This document shows, one piece after another, positions 24,905 through 33,041 of a DNA stretch of 64,000 nt. Positions within the stretch are counted from its first letter, which is position 1. Each line of letters begins with the position of its first letter. Under the pieces are notes generated by a model. It had not been told where the DNA came from and made no database searches. It saw only the letters and a list, made by a program, of their open reading frames with translations. This stretch comes from Microbacterium sp. BH-3-3-3 (GTDB lineage: Bacteria; Actinomycetota; Actinomycetes; Actinomycetales; Microbacteriaceae), in assembly GCF_007679045.1 (NCBI RefSeq), contig NZ_VEFS01000005.1, forward strand, positions 87,167 to 151,166. Direction: 5' to 3'. The position numbers were made by a program, and so were the translations under genes.

Positions 24905-26086
24905 ATGAAGGCACTGACCTGGCAGGGCAAGCGCAACGTGAGCGTCGAGGAGGTCCCCGACCCGCAGATCCTCGAACCGACGGACGCGATCGTGAAGATC
25001 ACCTCGACGGCGATCTGCGGCTCCGACCTGCACCTGTACGAACTGTTCGGGCCCTTCATCGATAAGGGCGACGTTCTCGGACACGAGCCGATGGGCGTCG
25101 TGGTCGAGGTCGGCTCGGCCGTAACGAACCTCGCCGTCGGCGACCGCATCGTCGTGCCCTTCAACATCTCGTGCGGGCACTGCTTCATGTGCCGCCGCGG
25201 CCTGCAGTCGCAGTGCGAGACGACGCAGGTGCGCGAGTACGGCAGCGGCGCCGCCCTGTTCGGCTACACCAAGCTCTACGGCCAGGTGCCGGGCGGTCAG
25301 GCCGAGTACCTGCGCGTGCCGCTCGCCGACTACAACCACATCCGCGTCGGCGACGACCTGCCCGACGACCGCTACCTCTTCCTCAGCGACATCGTGCCCA
25401 CCGCCTGGCAGGGCGTGCAGTACGCCAACGTGCCCGAGGGCGGAACGCTCGCCGTGATGGGCCTCGGCCCGGTCGGTCAGTTCGCGGCGCGCATCGGCGT
25501 GCACCTCGGCTACCGCGTGCTCGCGATCGAGCCCGAAGCCGAGCGTCGCGCCATGGCCGAGCGGCACGGCGTGCTCACGTACGACCTCACCGACACGGTG
25601 GTCGACGAGCTCCTCGACCTCACGGAGGGTCGTGGGGCGGATGCCGTGGTCGACGCCGTCGGCATGGAGGCGCACGGAAACGGCGGGATCAAGTTGGCGC
25701 AGAGCGCCGTGGGCCTGCTGCCCGACCCGATCGCGCAGAAGCTCATGGACAAGGCCGGACTCGACCGCCTCGCCGCCGTCTACGCCTCGATCGACCTCGT
25801 GCGCCGCGGCGGCACCGTCTCGCTGAGCGGCGTCTACGCGGGTGAAGCCGACGTGCTGCCCATGAAGACGATGTTCGACAAGCAGCTGAACCTGCGCATG
25901 GGCCAGTGCAACGTCAAGCGCTGGATCGACGACCTGCTGCCCCTCGTCGAAGACCCCGCCGATCCGCTCGGGGTCATGGACCTGGTCACGCACCACGCTC
26001 CGCTGGAAGATGCGCCCGGCCTCTACGAGACGTTCCAGAAGAAGGAAGACGGCTGCATCAAGGTCGTGCTGCGCCCCGGCGCCTGA
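24905..26086 (+). CDS. Zinc-dependent medium-chain alcohol dehydrogenase
   Basis: A 393-residue MDR-family dehydrogenase. Catalytic zinc ligands are Cys in ICGSDLH and His-Glu in GHEPMGVVVE. The four-Cys structural zinc lobe is CGHCFMCRRGLQSQC. The NAD(P)-binding loop is MGLGPVGQFAARIG. The pattern and length resemble glutathione-independent formaldehyde dehydrogenase-like and threonine dehydrogenase-like enzymes, including the extended insert around AQSAVGLLPDPIAQKL. It appears monocistronic, with its own ribosome-binding site (GAGAGG). Substrate not determinable from sequence. Confidence 0.92.
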   Translation: MKALTWQGKRNVSVEEVPDPQILEPTDAIVKITSTAICGSDLHLYELFGPFIDKGDVLGHEPMGVVVEVGSAVTNLAVGDRIVVPFNISCGHCFMCRRGLQSQCETTQVREYGSGAALFGYTKLYGQVPGGQAEYLRVPLADYNHIRVGDDLPDDRYLFLSDIVPTAWQGVQYANVPEGGTLAVMGLGPVGQFAARIGVHLGYRVLAIEPEAERRAMAERHGVLTYDLTDTVVDELLDLTEGRGADAVVDAVGMEAHGNGGIKLAQSAVGLLPDPIAQKLMDKAGLDRLAAVYASIDLVRRGGTVSLSGVYAGEADVLPMKTMFDKQLNLRMGQCNVKRWIDDLLPLVEDPADPLGVMDLVTHHAPLEDAPGLYETFQKKEDGCIKVVLRPGA

Positions 26087-26150
26087 CGGGTGCCGCCCCG
26101 GCGGGCGCGCGCCGCCGCGTGGCCGTCCGGCCGCGCCCCGGCGGGCGGCG

Positions 26151-26231
26151 CCGTCGTGCGGAGTCCAGCGGCGACACGTCGGGGGTCGGGCGGCCGGCTC
26201 CGGTGTGTCGGCCGCGGCGTCCGCACGACGG
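26151..26231. repeat. Structured intergenic inverted repeat
   Basis: The 243-bp gap between the alcohol dehydrogenase and the ATP-grasp operon has 12-bp perfect arms, CCGTCGTGCGGA (26151-26162) and its complement (26220-26231), around an inner CGACAC/GTGTCG stem. It may terminate the dehydrogenase transcript. A TAAGGT box at 26318-26323 lies 7 nt before the next ATG and could be a -10 element of a leaderless transcript or a weak ribosome-binding site. Confidence 0.5.
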
Positions 26232-26329
26232 AGCCTGGGGCGCGAGTTCCCGGCTCCGCTTGCGCGACGGGCGCGCGAGAGCGCGGGTGGGAAACGTATC
26301 CGCAACACGTCGCTGGGTAAGGTCGACGC

Positions 26330-28060
26330 ATGGGTGACCTGTTCGACGGTTACGGCTCCACGCTGGCGCCGCGCAAGACCGCATCCGGCATCCCGGCGTT
26401 CGACGAGATGTTCGGCGTTCCGGCGAGTCCCGGAGAAGCCGCCCCCTCGCGCGAGGCGTACCGGGAGCTGTACCAAGCGCTCGCACAGATGACGCAGGAA
26501 GAACTGCGCGGGCGCACCGAGTCGCTCGCGAGTTCGTACCTCGCGCAGGGCGTGACGTTCGACTTCGCGGGCGAGGAACGACCGTTCCCGTTGGATGCCG
26601 TGCCCCGGGTCATCGCGTACGACGAGTGGTCGCGCATCGAGGCCGGTGTCAAGCAGCGCGTGCGCGCGCTCGAGGCGTTCCTCGACGACGCCTACGGCAA
26701 CCAGCACTGCGTGCGCGACGGCATCCTGCCCGCGGGCCTCATCTCGTCGTCGCAGTACTTCTACCGCCAGGCCGCCGGCATCCGCAGCGCCAACGGCGTG
26801 CGCATCCAGGTGTCGGGCATCGACCTCATCCGCGACGAGCACGGCGAGATGCGCGTGCTCGAAGACAACGTGCGCGTGCCCTCGGGCGTCTCGTACGTCA
26901 TCTCGAACCGCCGCGTCATGGCGCAGACGCTGCCCGAGCTGTTCGTCTCGATGCGCGTGCGCCCCGTCGGCGACTACCCCAACAAGTTGCTCGCCGCCCT
27001 GCGCGCCTCGGCCCCGCCCGGGATCGACGACCCGAACATCGTCGTGCTCACGCCGGGTGTCTACAACTCCGCGTACTTCGAGCACACGTTGCTCGCGCGC
27101 CTGATGGGCGTCGAGCTCGTCGAGGGACGCGACCTGCTCTGCGTCGGCGGCAAGGTGTTCATGCGCACCACCCGCGGCCCGCAGCGCGTCGACGTGATCT
27201 ACCGCCGCGTCGACGACGACTTCCTCGACCCGCTGCAGTTCCGCGCCGACTCGATGCTGGGGGCTCCCGGCCTCATGCTCGCCGCGCGCCTGGGCAACGT
27301 CACCATCGCCAACGCGGTGGGCAACGGCGTCGCCGACGACAAGCTGCTCTACACGTACGTGCCCGATCTGATCCGGTACTACCTCGCCGAGGAGCCGATC
27401 CTGAAGAACGTCGACACCTGGCGGCTCGAAGATCCGGGCGCCCTCGAAGAGGTGCTCGACCGCCTGCCCGAACTCGTCGTGAAGCCGGTCGACGGCTCGG
27501 GCGGCAAGGGGCTCGTGGTGGGTCCCGACGCCTCTCCCGCCGAGCTCGACGCCCTGCGCAAGCGGCTCAAGGCCGACCCCCGCGGCTGGATCGCTCAGCC
27601 CGTGGTCATGCTCTCGACCATCCCGACGCTCGTCGAAGACGGGATGCGCCCGCGTCACGCCGACCTGCGTCCCTTCGCGGTCAACGACGGCGACGACATC
27701 TGGGTGCTGCCCGGCGGTCTGACCCGCGTGGCGCTTCCGGAGGGTCAGCTCGTGGTCAACTCCAGCCAGGGCGGCGGCTCGAAGGACACGTGGATCGTCG
27801 GCGGCTCGGCCCCCTCGCACGTCGAGTACGGCCAGGGCAACGGCGTCTCGGGACTCGTCGCCGACCAGGCCGCGGTCACCGAGGCGATCCCGATCATCTA
27901 CGACGGGCAGCCGACGCCCGCCACGGCACCGCGCGACCTGCACCCCGACCGCGACCAGCAGGAGCAGCAGCAGCAGGCGGATGCCGGCGTGCAGCACGGT
28001 CCGCAGGCCGAGCAGCAGCAGCAGGCGCGCGAGCAGGGCGAGGAGGTTCCGGGATGCTGA
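26330..28060 (+). CDS. Circularly permuted ATP-grasp type 2 protein with Gln-rich tail
   Basis: A 576-residue protein of the DUF404/DUF407 CP-ATP-grasp family, predicted to form amide or peptide bonds using ATP. Family features include SSQYFYRQAAGIRS, RVLEDNVRVPSGVSYV, DVIYRRVDDDFLDPL, NAVGNGVADDKLLYTYVPD and, for nucleotide binding, VVKPVDGSGGKGLVVG. The last 35 residues are an unusual polar tail encoded by CAG-rich DNA (two runs of four to five Gln) with no expected fold. It overlaps the alpha-E gene by 7 bp. The standard partners, alpha-E and transglutaminase, follow. Their joint substrate is not established; comparative studies have proposed peptide synthesis or tagging. Confidence 0.92.
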   Translation: MGDLFDGYGSTLAPRKTASGIPAFDEMFGVPASPGEAAPSREAYRELYQALAQMTQEELRGRTESLASSYLAQGVTFDFAGEERPFPLDAVPRVIAYDEWSRIEAGVKQRVRALEAFLDDAYGNQHCVRDGILPAGLISSSQYFYRQAAGIRSANGVRIQVSGIDLIRDEHGEMRVLEDNVRVPSGVSYVISNRRVMAQTLPELFVSMRVRPVGDYPNKLLAALRASAPPGIDDPNIVVLTPGVYNSAYFEHTLLARLMGVELVEGRDLLCVGGKVFMRTTRGPQRVDVIYRRVDDDFLDPLQFRADSMLGAPGLMLAARLGNVTIANAVGNGVADDKLLYTYVPDLIRYYLAEEPILKNVDTWRLEDPGALEEVLDRLPELVVKPVDGSGGKGLVVGPDASPAELDALRKRLKADPRGWIAQPVVMLSTIPTLVEDGMRPRHADLRPFAVNDGDDIWVLPGGLTRVALPEGQLVVNSSQGGGSKDTWIVGGSAPSHVEYGQGNGVSGLVADQAAVTEAIPIIYDGQPTPATAPRDLHPDRDQQEQQQQADAGVQHGPQAEQQQQAREQGEEVPGC

Positions 28061-28986
28061 GCCGTATCGCAGAGAGCCTGTTCTGGATCGGGCGCTACAT
28101 CGAGCGCAGCGACGGAACCGCCCGCATCCTCGACGTGCACCTGCAGCTTCTGCTGGAGGACCCGTGGATCGACGAGGACACCGCGTGCCGATCGCTTCTC
28201 AGCGTGATGGGCTCTGCCCTGCCCGAGAACGTCGAAGCCGTGCGCCGCGACGACGTGCTCGCCCGTCTCGCCGTCGACCGCATGAACCCCTCGAGCATCG
28301 CCTACTCGCTCACCGCCGCGCGTGAGAACGCCCGCCGCGCGCGCGAGATCGTGTCGACGGAGTTGTGGGAGATCCTCAACACCACGAACGCGCGGATGCC
28401 GCGACGCCTGCAGACCGACAAGGTGCACGAGTTCTTCCAGTGGACCCGTGAGCGCGCGGCGCTCGCGATCGGCATCGTCGACTCCTCGACCAACCGCGAC
28501 GAGGCCTGGCAGTTCTTCACGCTCGGTCGCAGCATCGAGCGCACCGACATGACCGCGCGTCTGCTCGCGACACGCTCGCTGACCGAGGTATCGGGGCCGT
28601 CGTGGACCACGATCCTCCGCTCGTGCGGGGCGTACGAGGCGTACCTCCGCACCTACCGCGGCATGCCGAGTGCCCGCAACGCCGCGGAGTTCCTGCTGCT
28701 CGACCGCCTCTTCCCGCGCTCGATCATCTACTCGATCCAGCGGGCCGAAGACTGCATGAGCGCGATCGACCCGCGCGCCGACCGCGTCGGTCACTCCAAC
28801 ACGGTGCTGCGCGCCCTCGGGCAGATCCGCAACGATCTGGAGTACCGCCCGATCAGCGACATCCTCGCCGAGCTCCCCGAGCACATGCAGCGCGTGCAGA
28901 CGGTCACGCGCGAGGCGTCGGAGGCGATCCGTTCGCGCTTCTTCCCGACGCAGGCTGAACCGTCGTGGATCGGAGAAATCTCGTGA
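28054..28986 (+). CDS. Alpha-E domain protein (DUF403)
   Basis: A 310-residue all-helical protein that opens with the family hallmark MLSRIAESLFWIGRYIERSD. Inner repeats of Arg/Glu-rich helices include TAARENARRAREIVSTELW and FFTLGRSIERTDMTARLL, the second echoing the first and suggesting an internal duplication. FPRSIIYSIQRAEDCM is a further family motif. No catalytic residues are known for this family, and it almost always occurs with CP-ATP-grasp and transglutaminase genes. GAGGAGG precedes the ATG inside the upstream gene. It overlaps the next gene by 4 bp. Confidence 0.92.
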   Translation: MLSRIAESLFWIGRYIERSDGTARILDVHLQLLLEDPWIDEDTACRSLLSVMGSALPENVEAVRRDDVLARLAVDRMNPSSIAYSLTAARENARRAREIVSTELWEILNTTNARMPRRLQTDKVHEFFQWTRERAALAIGIVDSSTNRDEAWQFFTLGRSIERTDMTARLLATRSLTEVSGPSWTTILRSCGAYEAYLRTYRGMPSARNAAEFLLLDRLFPRSIIYSIQRAEDCMSAIDPRADRVGHSNTVLRALGQIRNDLEYRPISDILAELPEHMQRVQTVTREASEAIRSRFFPTQAEPSWIGEIS

Positions 28987-29828
28987 AACGCCTGCGCATC
29001 GAGCACCAGACCGGGTTCGTCTACCCCGGCGACGTCGTCGCGTCGTACAACGAGGCGCGCATGCTGCCGCACTCCACCGACAGTCAGTTCGTGCTGAGCT
29101 CGTCGCTCGACATCGAGCCCTCGACCTCGGTGAACCAGTACGTCGACTACTTCGGCACGCGCGTCGCGGCGTTCGACGTGCTGTCGCCGCATTCGTCGCT
29201 GACGATCACCGCGCGCTCGCTCATCGAGGTGCGCCCGCGGCCGATCGAGCACGCCGACATCACCTGGGAGCAACTGGCCGCCGAGGCGGGGCGGTCGATC
29301 TCGACCGTCGAGCAGTTGACGCAGACGAGGCGCACGGCGCCCCACCCCGAGGTGGCCGAGCTCGCCCGCTCGATCGCGGCGCAGCACGATCGCCCGGGTC
29401 CCGCGGCCCACGCGATCGCCGAGGCGATCGGCGACGCGATCGACTACATGCAGGGCGTCACCGGCGTGACCTCCACGGCCATCGACGCGTGGGAGGCCCG
29501 CAAGGGCGTGTGCCAGGACATCGCGCACATCGCGATCGGCGCTCTGCGCGAGGTCGGCATCCCGGCGCGCTACGTCTCGGGTTACCTGCACCCGAAGCCC
29601 TCCGCCGAGGTGGGCGAAGCCGTCACGGGTGAGTCGCACGCCTGGGTGGAGTGGTTCGCGGGCGACTGGCAGGGCTTCGACCCCACGAACAACATCGAGA
29701 TCGGCGACCGCCACGTGCTCGTCGGTCGCGGGCGCGACTACAACGACGTGCCGCCGCTGCGCGGCGTCTATGCCGGCCCCGGCAAGAGCAACCTCAAGGT
29801 GAGGGTCACGATCACGCGCGAGACCTGA
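28983..29828 (+). CDS. Transglutaminase-like cysteine peptidase of the ATP-grasp/alpha-E cluster
   Basis: A 281-residue protein with an N-terminal beta-sandwich (LRIEHQTGFVYPGDV, typical of the bacterial transglutaminase N-domain) and a papain-like core. The triad is visible: Cys in RKGVCQDIAHI, His in ESHAWVEWF and Asp in GFDPTNN. It may cleave or rearrange the amide products of the ATP-grasp enzyme. GTG 28983 overlaps the previous stop (GTGA). No signal peptide is present, so it acts in the cytoplasm. It closes the operon. Confidence 0.93.
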   Translation: MKRLRIEHQTGFVYPGDVVASYNEARMLPHSTDSQFVLSSSLDIEPSTSVNQYVDYFGTRVAAFDVLSPHSSLTITARSLIEVRPRPIEHADITWEQLAAEAGRSISTVEQLTQTRRTAPHPEVAELARSIAAQHDRPGPAAHAIAEAIGDAIDYMQGVTGVTSTAIDAWEARKGVCQDIAHIAIGALREVGIPARYVSGYLHPKPSAEVGEAVTGESHAWVEWFAGDWQGFDPTNNIEIGDRHVLVGRGRDYNDVPPLRGVYAGPGKSNLKVRVTITRET

Positions 29829-29845
29829 GCTCCAGGCCCCTGAAA

Positions 29846-29862
29846 TATACGCCAGACGTATA
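29846..29862. promoter_or_regulatory. AT-rich palindrome upstream of the AbiEi-like gene
   Basis: TATACG (29846-29851) and CGTATA (29857-29862) form a 6-bp inverted repeat with a 5-nt spacer, conspicuous in GC-rich surroundings. AbiEi antitoxins autorepress through inverted repeats at their own promoters, so this is a candidate operator. TATACG or TATACA may also act as the -10 box. Confidence 0.5.
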
Positions 29863-29884
29863 CATGAGGGTGTTGGGGGTGCTC

Positions 29885-30532
29885 ATGGGCTCAGATGTGG
29901 ACATCGTCCGGTCTGTCGCCGCTTCTCCGCTGCGAACGGTCCGGTTGAAGGACGTTCCCCCGTTCGTGCAGAACATGTGGCGGGCGGTCGAAAGTCTCAC
30001 CGATCGTGGCGCATTGCTGCGCCTGGGACACGGCATCTACACGGCGCCGCCCGACGGTGAAGACGGGCGTCTCTGGCGGCCGTCGCTCGAGTCGACCGCG
30101 CTCGCCATCGCCTCGGCCCGCGCCGGTGAACGATCCGCGGCTCTCATGGGCGTCAGCGCGGCACGCCACTGGGGCGTCCTGCCTCGAGCGATCGGCGTGG
30201 CGACGGTCGCCGTGGACCGGGGGAAGCGCGCTGTCGTCGAGCTGGATCAGGGGGGAGCGGTCCAACTCGTTCCGCGTCCTCTCGATCTGCTCGATCTCGT
30301 TCTCGAGCGCATGAGCCTCGGGCAAGGGCTGGTGGCGACGAAGGCGCAGACCTTGTTCGATCTCGTCTCGCGCAGGCCCGTCGACGGGCTCGCGAAGGAG
30401 ATCGGACAGGCGATAGAGAACCTCATGGTCGTGGTGGAAGTCGAGGACTACGCAGACGTGTTGGCGCGTGCCGTGCGGCCGAGTACGGCCGCACGTGCCG
30501 CCCTGGAACGCTTGCGGCACGTGCATGGCTGA
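29885..30532 (+). CDS. AbiEi-like type IV antitoxin family protein (orphan)
   Basis: A 215-residue protein, with an N-terminal winged helix ending in LLRLGHGIYTAP and a C-terminal domain containing ALMGVSAARHWGVLPRA and ATKAQTLFDLVSRRP. This layout is typical of the AbiEi antitoxin/transcriptional-repressor family. ATG 29885 was chosen for the GGGGGTG before it; ATG 29864 would lie inside the palindromic promoter. The gene is visibly less GC-biased at third positions than its neighbours, which suggests acquisition. No intact AbiEii nucleotidyltransferase follows, only a degenerate stretch, so it may be an orphan regulator or a broken toxin-antitoxin remnant. Confidence 0.7.
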   Translation: MGSDVDIVRSVAASPLRTVRLKDVPPFVQNMWRAVESLTDRGALLRLGHGIYTAPPDGEDGRLWRPSLESTALAIASARAGERSAALMGVSAARHWGVLPRAIGVATVAVDRGKRAVVELDQGGAVQLVPRPLDLLDLVLERMSLGQGLVATKAQTLFDLVSRRPVDGLAKEIGQAIENLMVVVEVEDYADVLARAVRPSTAARAALERLRHVHG

Positions 30533-30796
30533 GCGGCGCTCGGCGCCCGCGGGGATGGAGTCGACCCCGGGCATCCTGGACGAAGCGGAGCGGCTCGCGG
30601 TACAAGCGGTTTTCGGTGTCGATGCAGTGCGTCGAGCATCAGCTTCGTCGAGTTCCCGACACCCACGGAGTGGGAACGGTCGCTGGGGCATCAGTGCGTC
30701 GTCACGGTCGCCCCGCACGAGGCTGCGGCTGTCGTTGCTGCCGCCGTGGAAGACGCGGCCCGTGCCCTCGAGGCTCGATCCGAGACCAGAGCTCTA
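30526..30796 (+). pseudogene. Possible frameshifted remnant downstream of the AbiEi-like gene
   Basis: The first 40 or so codons from ATG 30526 read as a plausible helix-forming peptide (GILDEAERLAVQAVFGVDAV). After about 30630 that frame becomes Ser/Arg-rich and implausible, while the next frame reads ISFVEFPTPTEWERSLGHQ and then an Ala/Glu-rich helix up to the convergent TetR gene. One frameshift would join the two. I do not recognise the family, and no AbiEii motif is present. It may instead be non-coding sequence. Confidence 0.25.
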
Positions 30797-31411
30797 GGCC
30801 CCGGCGGCGCGGGTGAGCCTGCTCTGCACGTCGCGGTGCAGGTCGACGAGCGTTCGCGTCTGCCCCTGGTCGTGCAGGCGCGCCCACTCGTCGAGGGTGG
30901 TGCGCATCTCGAGCCCCGCGATGCCCAGCGCCGTGCGCACGTCGAGCTCGACGAGCCCGATCCGCTCGGCGAGCTCGGGAACGAAGCGGTCGGCCGAGGT
31001 GACCTCGCGACGCACCGCGGCGCCGAGGAGAGACGGCTCGTGGGCGATGAGTCGGCGCACCCGCAGGTAGCGCTCGCGCGCCTGTGCGTCGGCGTCGAGC
31101 AGCTCCAGCTCGCGGGCGAAGACCTCGCGGAGCGCTGAGAGGAGCGCGCGGATGTCGTCGCCGACGTCGGCGACTCCGGCCAGGGCGTCGGCGAAGCGCC
31201 CGTCGTCGATGAACACCGCGTCTTCCTTCGTGCCCGCGAGGCGGAAGAAGGTGCGCGGCGAGACCCCGGCGCGCGCGGCGATCTCATCGACCGTGGTGCC
31301 GTGCACCCCTTTGGCTTCGAAGAGGTCGAGGGCCGCGGCGCAGATCTCGATCGACGTCTCTCGGCGTCGTCGGTCGCGAAGTGCCTCGACGGGTGCATCC
31401 GGGACGGTCAT
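30794..31411 (-). CDS. TetR-family transcriptional repressor of the adjacent efflux pump
   Basis: A 205-residue regulator. The N-terminal helix-turn-helix (about 15-60) has IEICAAALDLFEAKGVHGTTVDEIAARAGVSPRTFFR, matching the TetR pattern; the rest is the helical ligand-binding domain. It is divergent from an MFS drug exporter, and a perfect 17-bp palindrome lies between them, so it almost certainly represses the pump and perhaps itself. ATG 31411 is the preferred start; an in-frame TTG at 31453 would put the start inside the operator. Confidence 0.92.
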   Translation of the reverse strand: MTVPDAPVEALRDRRRRETSIEICAAALDLFEAKGVHGTTVDEIAARAGVSPRTFFRLAGTKEDAVFIDDGRFADALAGVADVGDDIRALLSALREVFARELELLDADAQARERYLRVRRLIAHEPSLLGAAVRREVTSADRFVPELAERIGLVELDVRTALGIAGLEMRTTLDEWARLHDQGQTRTLVDLHRDVQSRLTRAAGA

Positions 31412-31436
31412 ATCGGCTACAGTAGTCGATGTCGTG

Positions 31437-31453
31437 TTGGCAGTGACTGCCAA
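31437..31453. promoter_or_regulatory. TetR-type operator between the repressor and MFS genes
   Basis: TTGGCAGTGACTGCCAA is a perfect 8-1-8 palindrome. On the + strand it overlaps the -35 region of a promoter whose -10 is TAGATT (31470-31475). That -10 lies 8 nt before the MFS ATG, implying a leaderless transcript; no ribosome-binding site is visible there. Confidence 0.75.
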
Positions 31454-31483
31454 TATGGCCCCGCCTGCTTAGATTGGTCGCCC

Positions 31484-32956
31484 ATGGTCTCCACCGGAAC
31501 ACTCCCCACCGCCGCCCCGTCGTCGCGCCCCGCCGCGCGCCCCGGGGCGGTCATCGCCCTGCTCGTCGTCGCCGCGTTCGTCGTCATCCTCAACGAGACG
31601 ATCATGGGCGTCGCTCTGCCCGAGCTCATGCGCGAGCTCGACATCGCCGCCGCCACCGCTCAGTGGCTCACCACCGCGTTCCTGCTCACGATGGCCGTCG
31701 TCATCCCCACCACGGGCTTCCTCATCCAGCGCTTCCCGCTGCGCGGATTGTTCTTCGCCGCGATGGGGCTGTTCACCCTCGGCACGCTCATCGCCGCGGT
31801 CGCCCCGGGCTTCGGGGTGCTGCTGCTCGGGCGCATCGTGCAGGCCTCGGGCACCGCGATCATGATCCCGCTGCTGTTCACCACCGTGCTCAACGTCGTG
31901 CCGGCGAACCGCCGCGGACGCATGATGGGACTCATCTCGATCGTCATCTCGGTGGCGCCTGCCGTCGGCCCGACCGTGTCGGGCTTGATCCTGTCGGTCT
32001 TCCCGTGGCGCGCGATGTTCATCGTGATGATCCCGATCGCCCTGATCGCGATCGCCCTCGGCGCGCGCTGGGTGCAGAACCTCACCGAGACGCGTCGCGT
32101 GACCCTCGACGTCGTGTCGGTCGTGCTGTCGGCCCTCGCCTTCGGCGGCCTGATCTTCGGGCTCTCGAGCATCGGCGAGGCCGCCGGCGGTCACGCGCTC
32201 GTCCCCGTGTGGATCCCCCTCGTCGTCGGAGCCGTGGCCCTCGCCGCCTTCGTCGTGCGGCAGCTGCGCCTCGGCTCGACCGATCGCGTGCTGCTGAACC
32301 TCGGGGTGTTCCGGCACTCGAGCTTCACCGTCGCGGTGATCCTCGTGGTCGTGGCGATGACGACGCTCTTCGGCGTGCTCATCCTGCTGCCGCTCTACCT
32401 GCAGAACGTGCTCGGTCTCGGCACCCTGCCCACCGGGCTCATGCTGCTGCCGGGTGGTCTGCTCATGGGTCTCATGGCGCCCCTCGTCGGCAACCTCTTC
32501 GACCGCTTCGGGGCGCGCCCGTTGGTGCTCCCGGGCGCCGTCGTCGCCAGCGTCGCCCTGTGGGGCTTCGCCACGCTGTCATCGACCACGCCGATCGGGT
32601 TCGTCATCGCCGTACACTGCGTGTTGAGCCTGGGTCTGGCGTTCATGTTCACACCCCTCATGACCTCGGCCCTCGGTTCGTTGCCGCCGGCGCTGTACCC
32701 GCACGGATCCGCGATCGTGTCGACCGTGCAGCAGCTCGCGGGGGCCATCGGCACCGCGGTGTTCGTGACGTTGATGACGGTCGGTGCCGCGGGAGCGGTG
32801 GCGAACGAGGGAGTGTCGATGGTGGATGCCACGGCCTCCGGCATCCACACCGCCTTCTTCGTCGCGGCGTGCCTCTCGCTCGCGGTGATCGTGCTCGCGG
32901 CGTTCGTGCGGACCCCGAAGCAGGTCGACGGCGTCGAGGGGATGCCGGCGCACTGA
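31484..32956 (+). CDS. MFS multidrug exporter, DHA2 family (14 segments)
   Basis: A 490-residue membrane protein with about 14 hydrophobic segments, the DHA2 layout. Early in the sequence is LNETIMGVALPELMRELD, with the acidic residue typical of the family. LLLGRIVQASGTAIMIPLL matches motif B, and APAVGPTVSGLIL matches the antiporter motif C. It would export hydrophobic or cationic drugs using the proton gradient. It is divergent from a TetR repressor, with an operator over its promoter. There is probably no 5' leader. Confidence 0.92.
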   Translation: MVSTGTLPTAAPSSRPAARPGAVIALLVVAAFVVILNETIMGVALPELMRELDIAAATAQWLTTAFLLTMAVVIPTTGFLIQRFPLRGLFFAAMGLFTLGTLIAAVAPGFGVLLLGRIVQASGTAIMIPLLFTTVLNVVPANRRGRMMGLISIVISVAPAVGPTVSGLILSVFPWRAMFIVMIPIALIAIALGARWVQNLTETRRVTLDVVSVVLSALAFGGLIFGLSSIGEAAGGHALVPVWIPLVVGAVALAAFVVRQLRLGSTDRVLLNLGVFRHSSFTVAVILVVVAMTTLFGVLILLPLYLQNVLGLGTLPTGLMLLPGGLLMGLMAPLVGNLFDRFGARPLVLPGAVVASVALWGFATLSSTTPIGFVIAVHCVLSLGLAFMFTPLMTSALGSLPPALYPHGSAIVSTVQQLAGAIGTAVFVTLMTVGAAGAVANEGVSMVDATASGIHTAFFVAACLSLAVIVLAAFVRTPKQVDGVEGMPAH

Positions 32957-32962
32957 CGCCCG

Positions 32963-32993
32963 CCGGTGGGTGCCGCGATGCGGTGCCCGCCGG
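32963..32993. terminator. Hairpin after the MFS gene
   Basis: A 14-bp stem (32963-32976 with 32980-32993), including G-U pairs, closes a 3-nt loop GAT, 7 bp after the stop. Probable terminator between convergent genes. Confidence 0.55.
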
Positions 32994-33015
32994 GTGGTCG
33001 TGGGGCAGAAGGGCT

Positions 33016-33027
33016 TGAATCGATTCA
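33016..33027. promoter_or_regulatory. Isolated LacI-type operator-like palindrome
   Basis: TGAATCGATTCA is a perfect 12-bp palindrome matching the flanks of the TGAAACGATTCA operators at 34148 and 40234. It lies between the 3' ends of the MFS and lacI genes, where no promoter is expected. It could be an auxiliary site for looping, or coincidence. Confidence 0.4.
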
Positions 33028-33041
33028 GGAATCGACCCGGA

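Noticed and set aside
24845..27997. A 1050-codon minus-strand open frame opposite the alcohol dehydrogenase and ATP-grasp genes
   Set aside because: Same cause. It crosses a real intergenic region and two well-supported genes, and has no recognisable domain.
30691..31398. Alternative minus-strand frame over the TetR gene
   Set aside because: It is Ser/Arg-rich and lacks the helix-turn-helix seen in the 30794-31411 frame.
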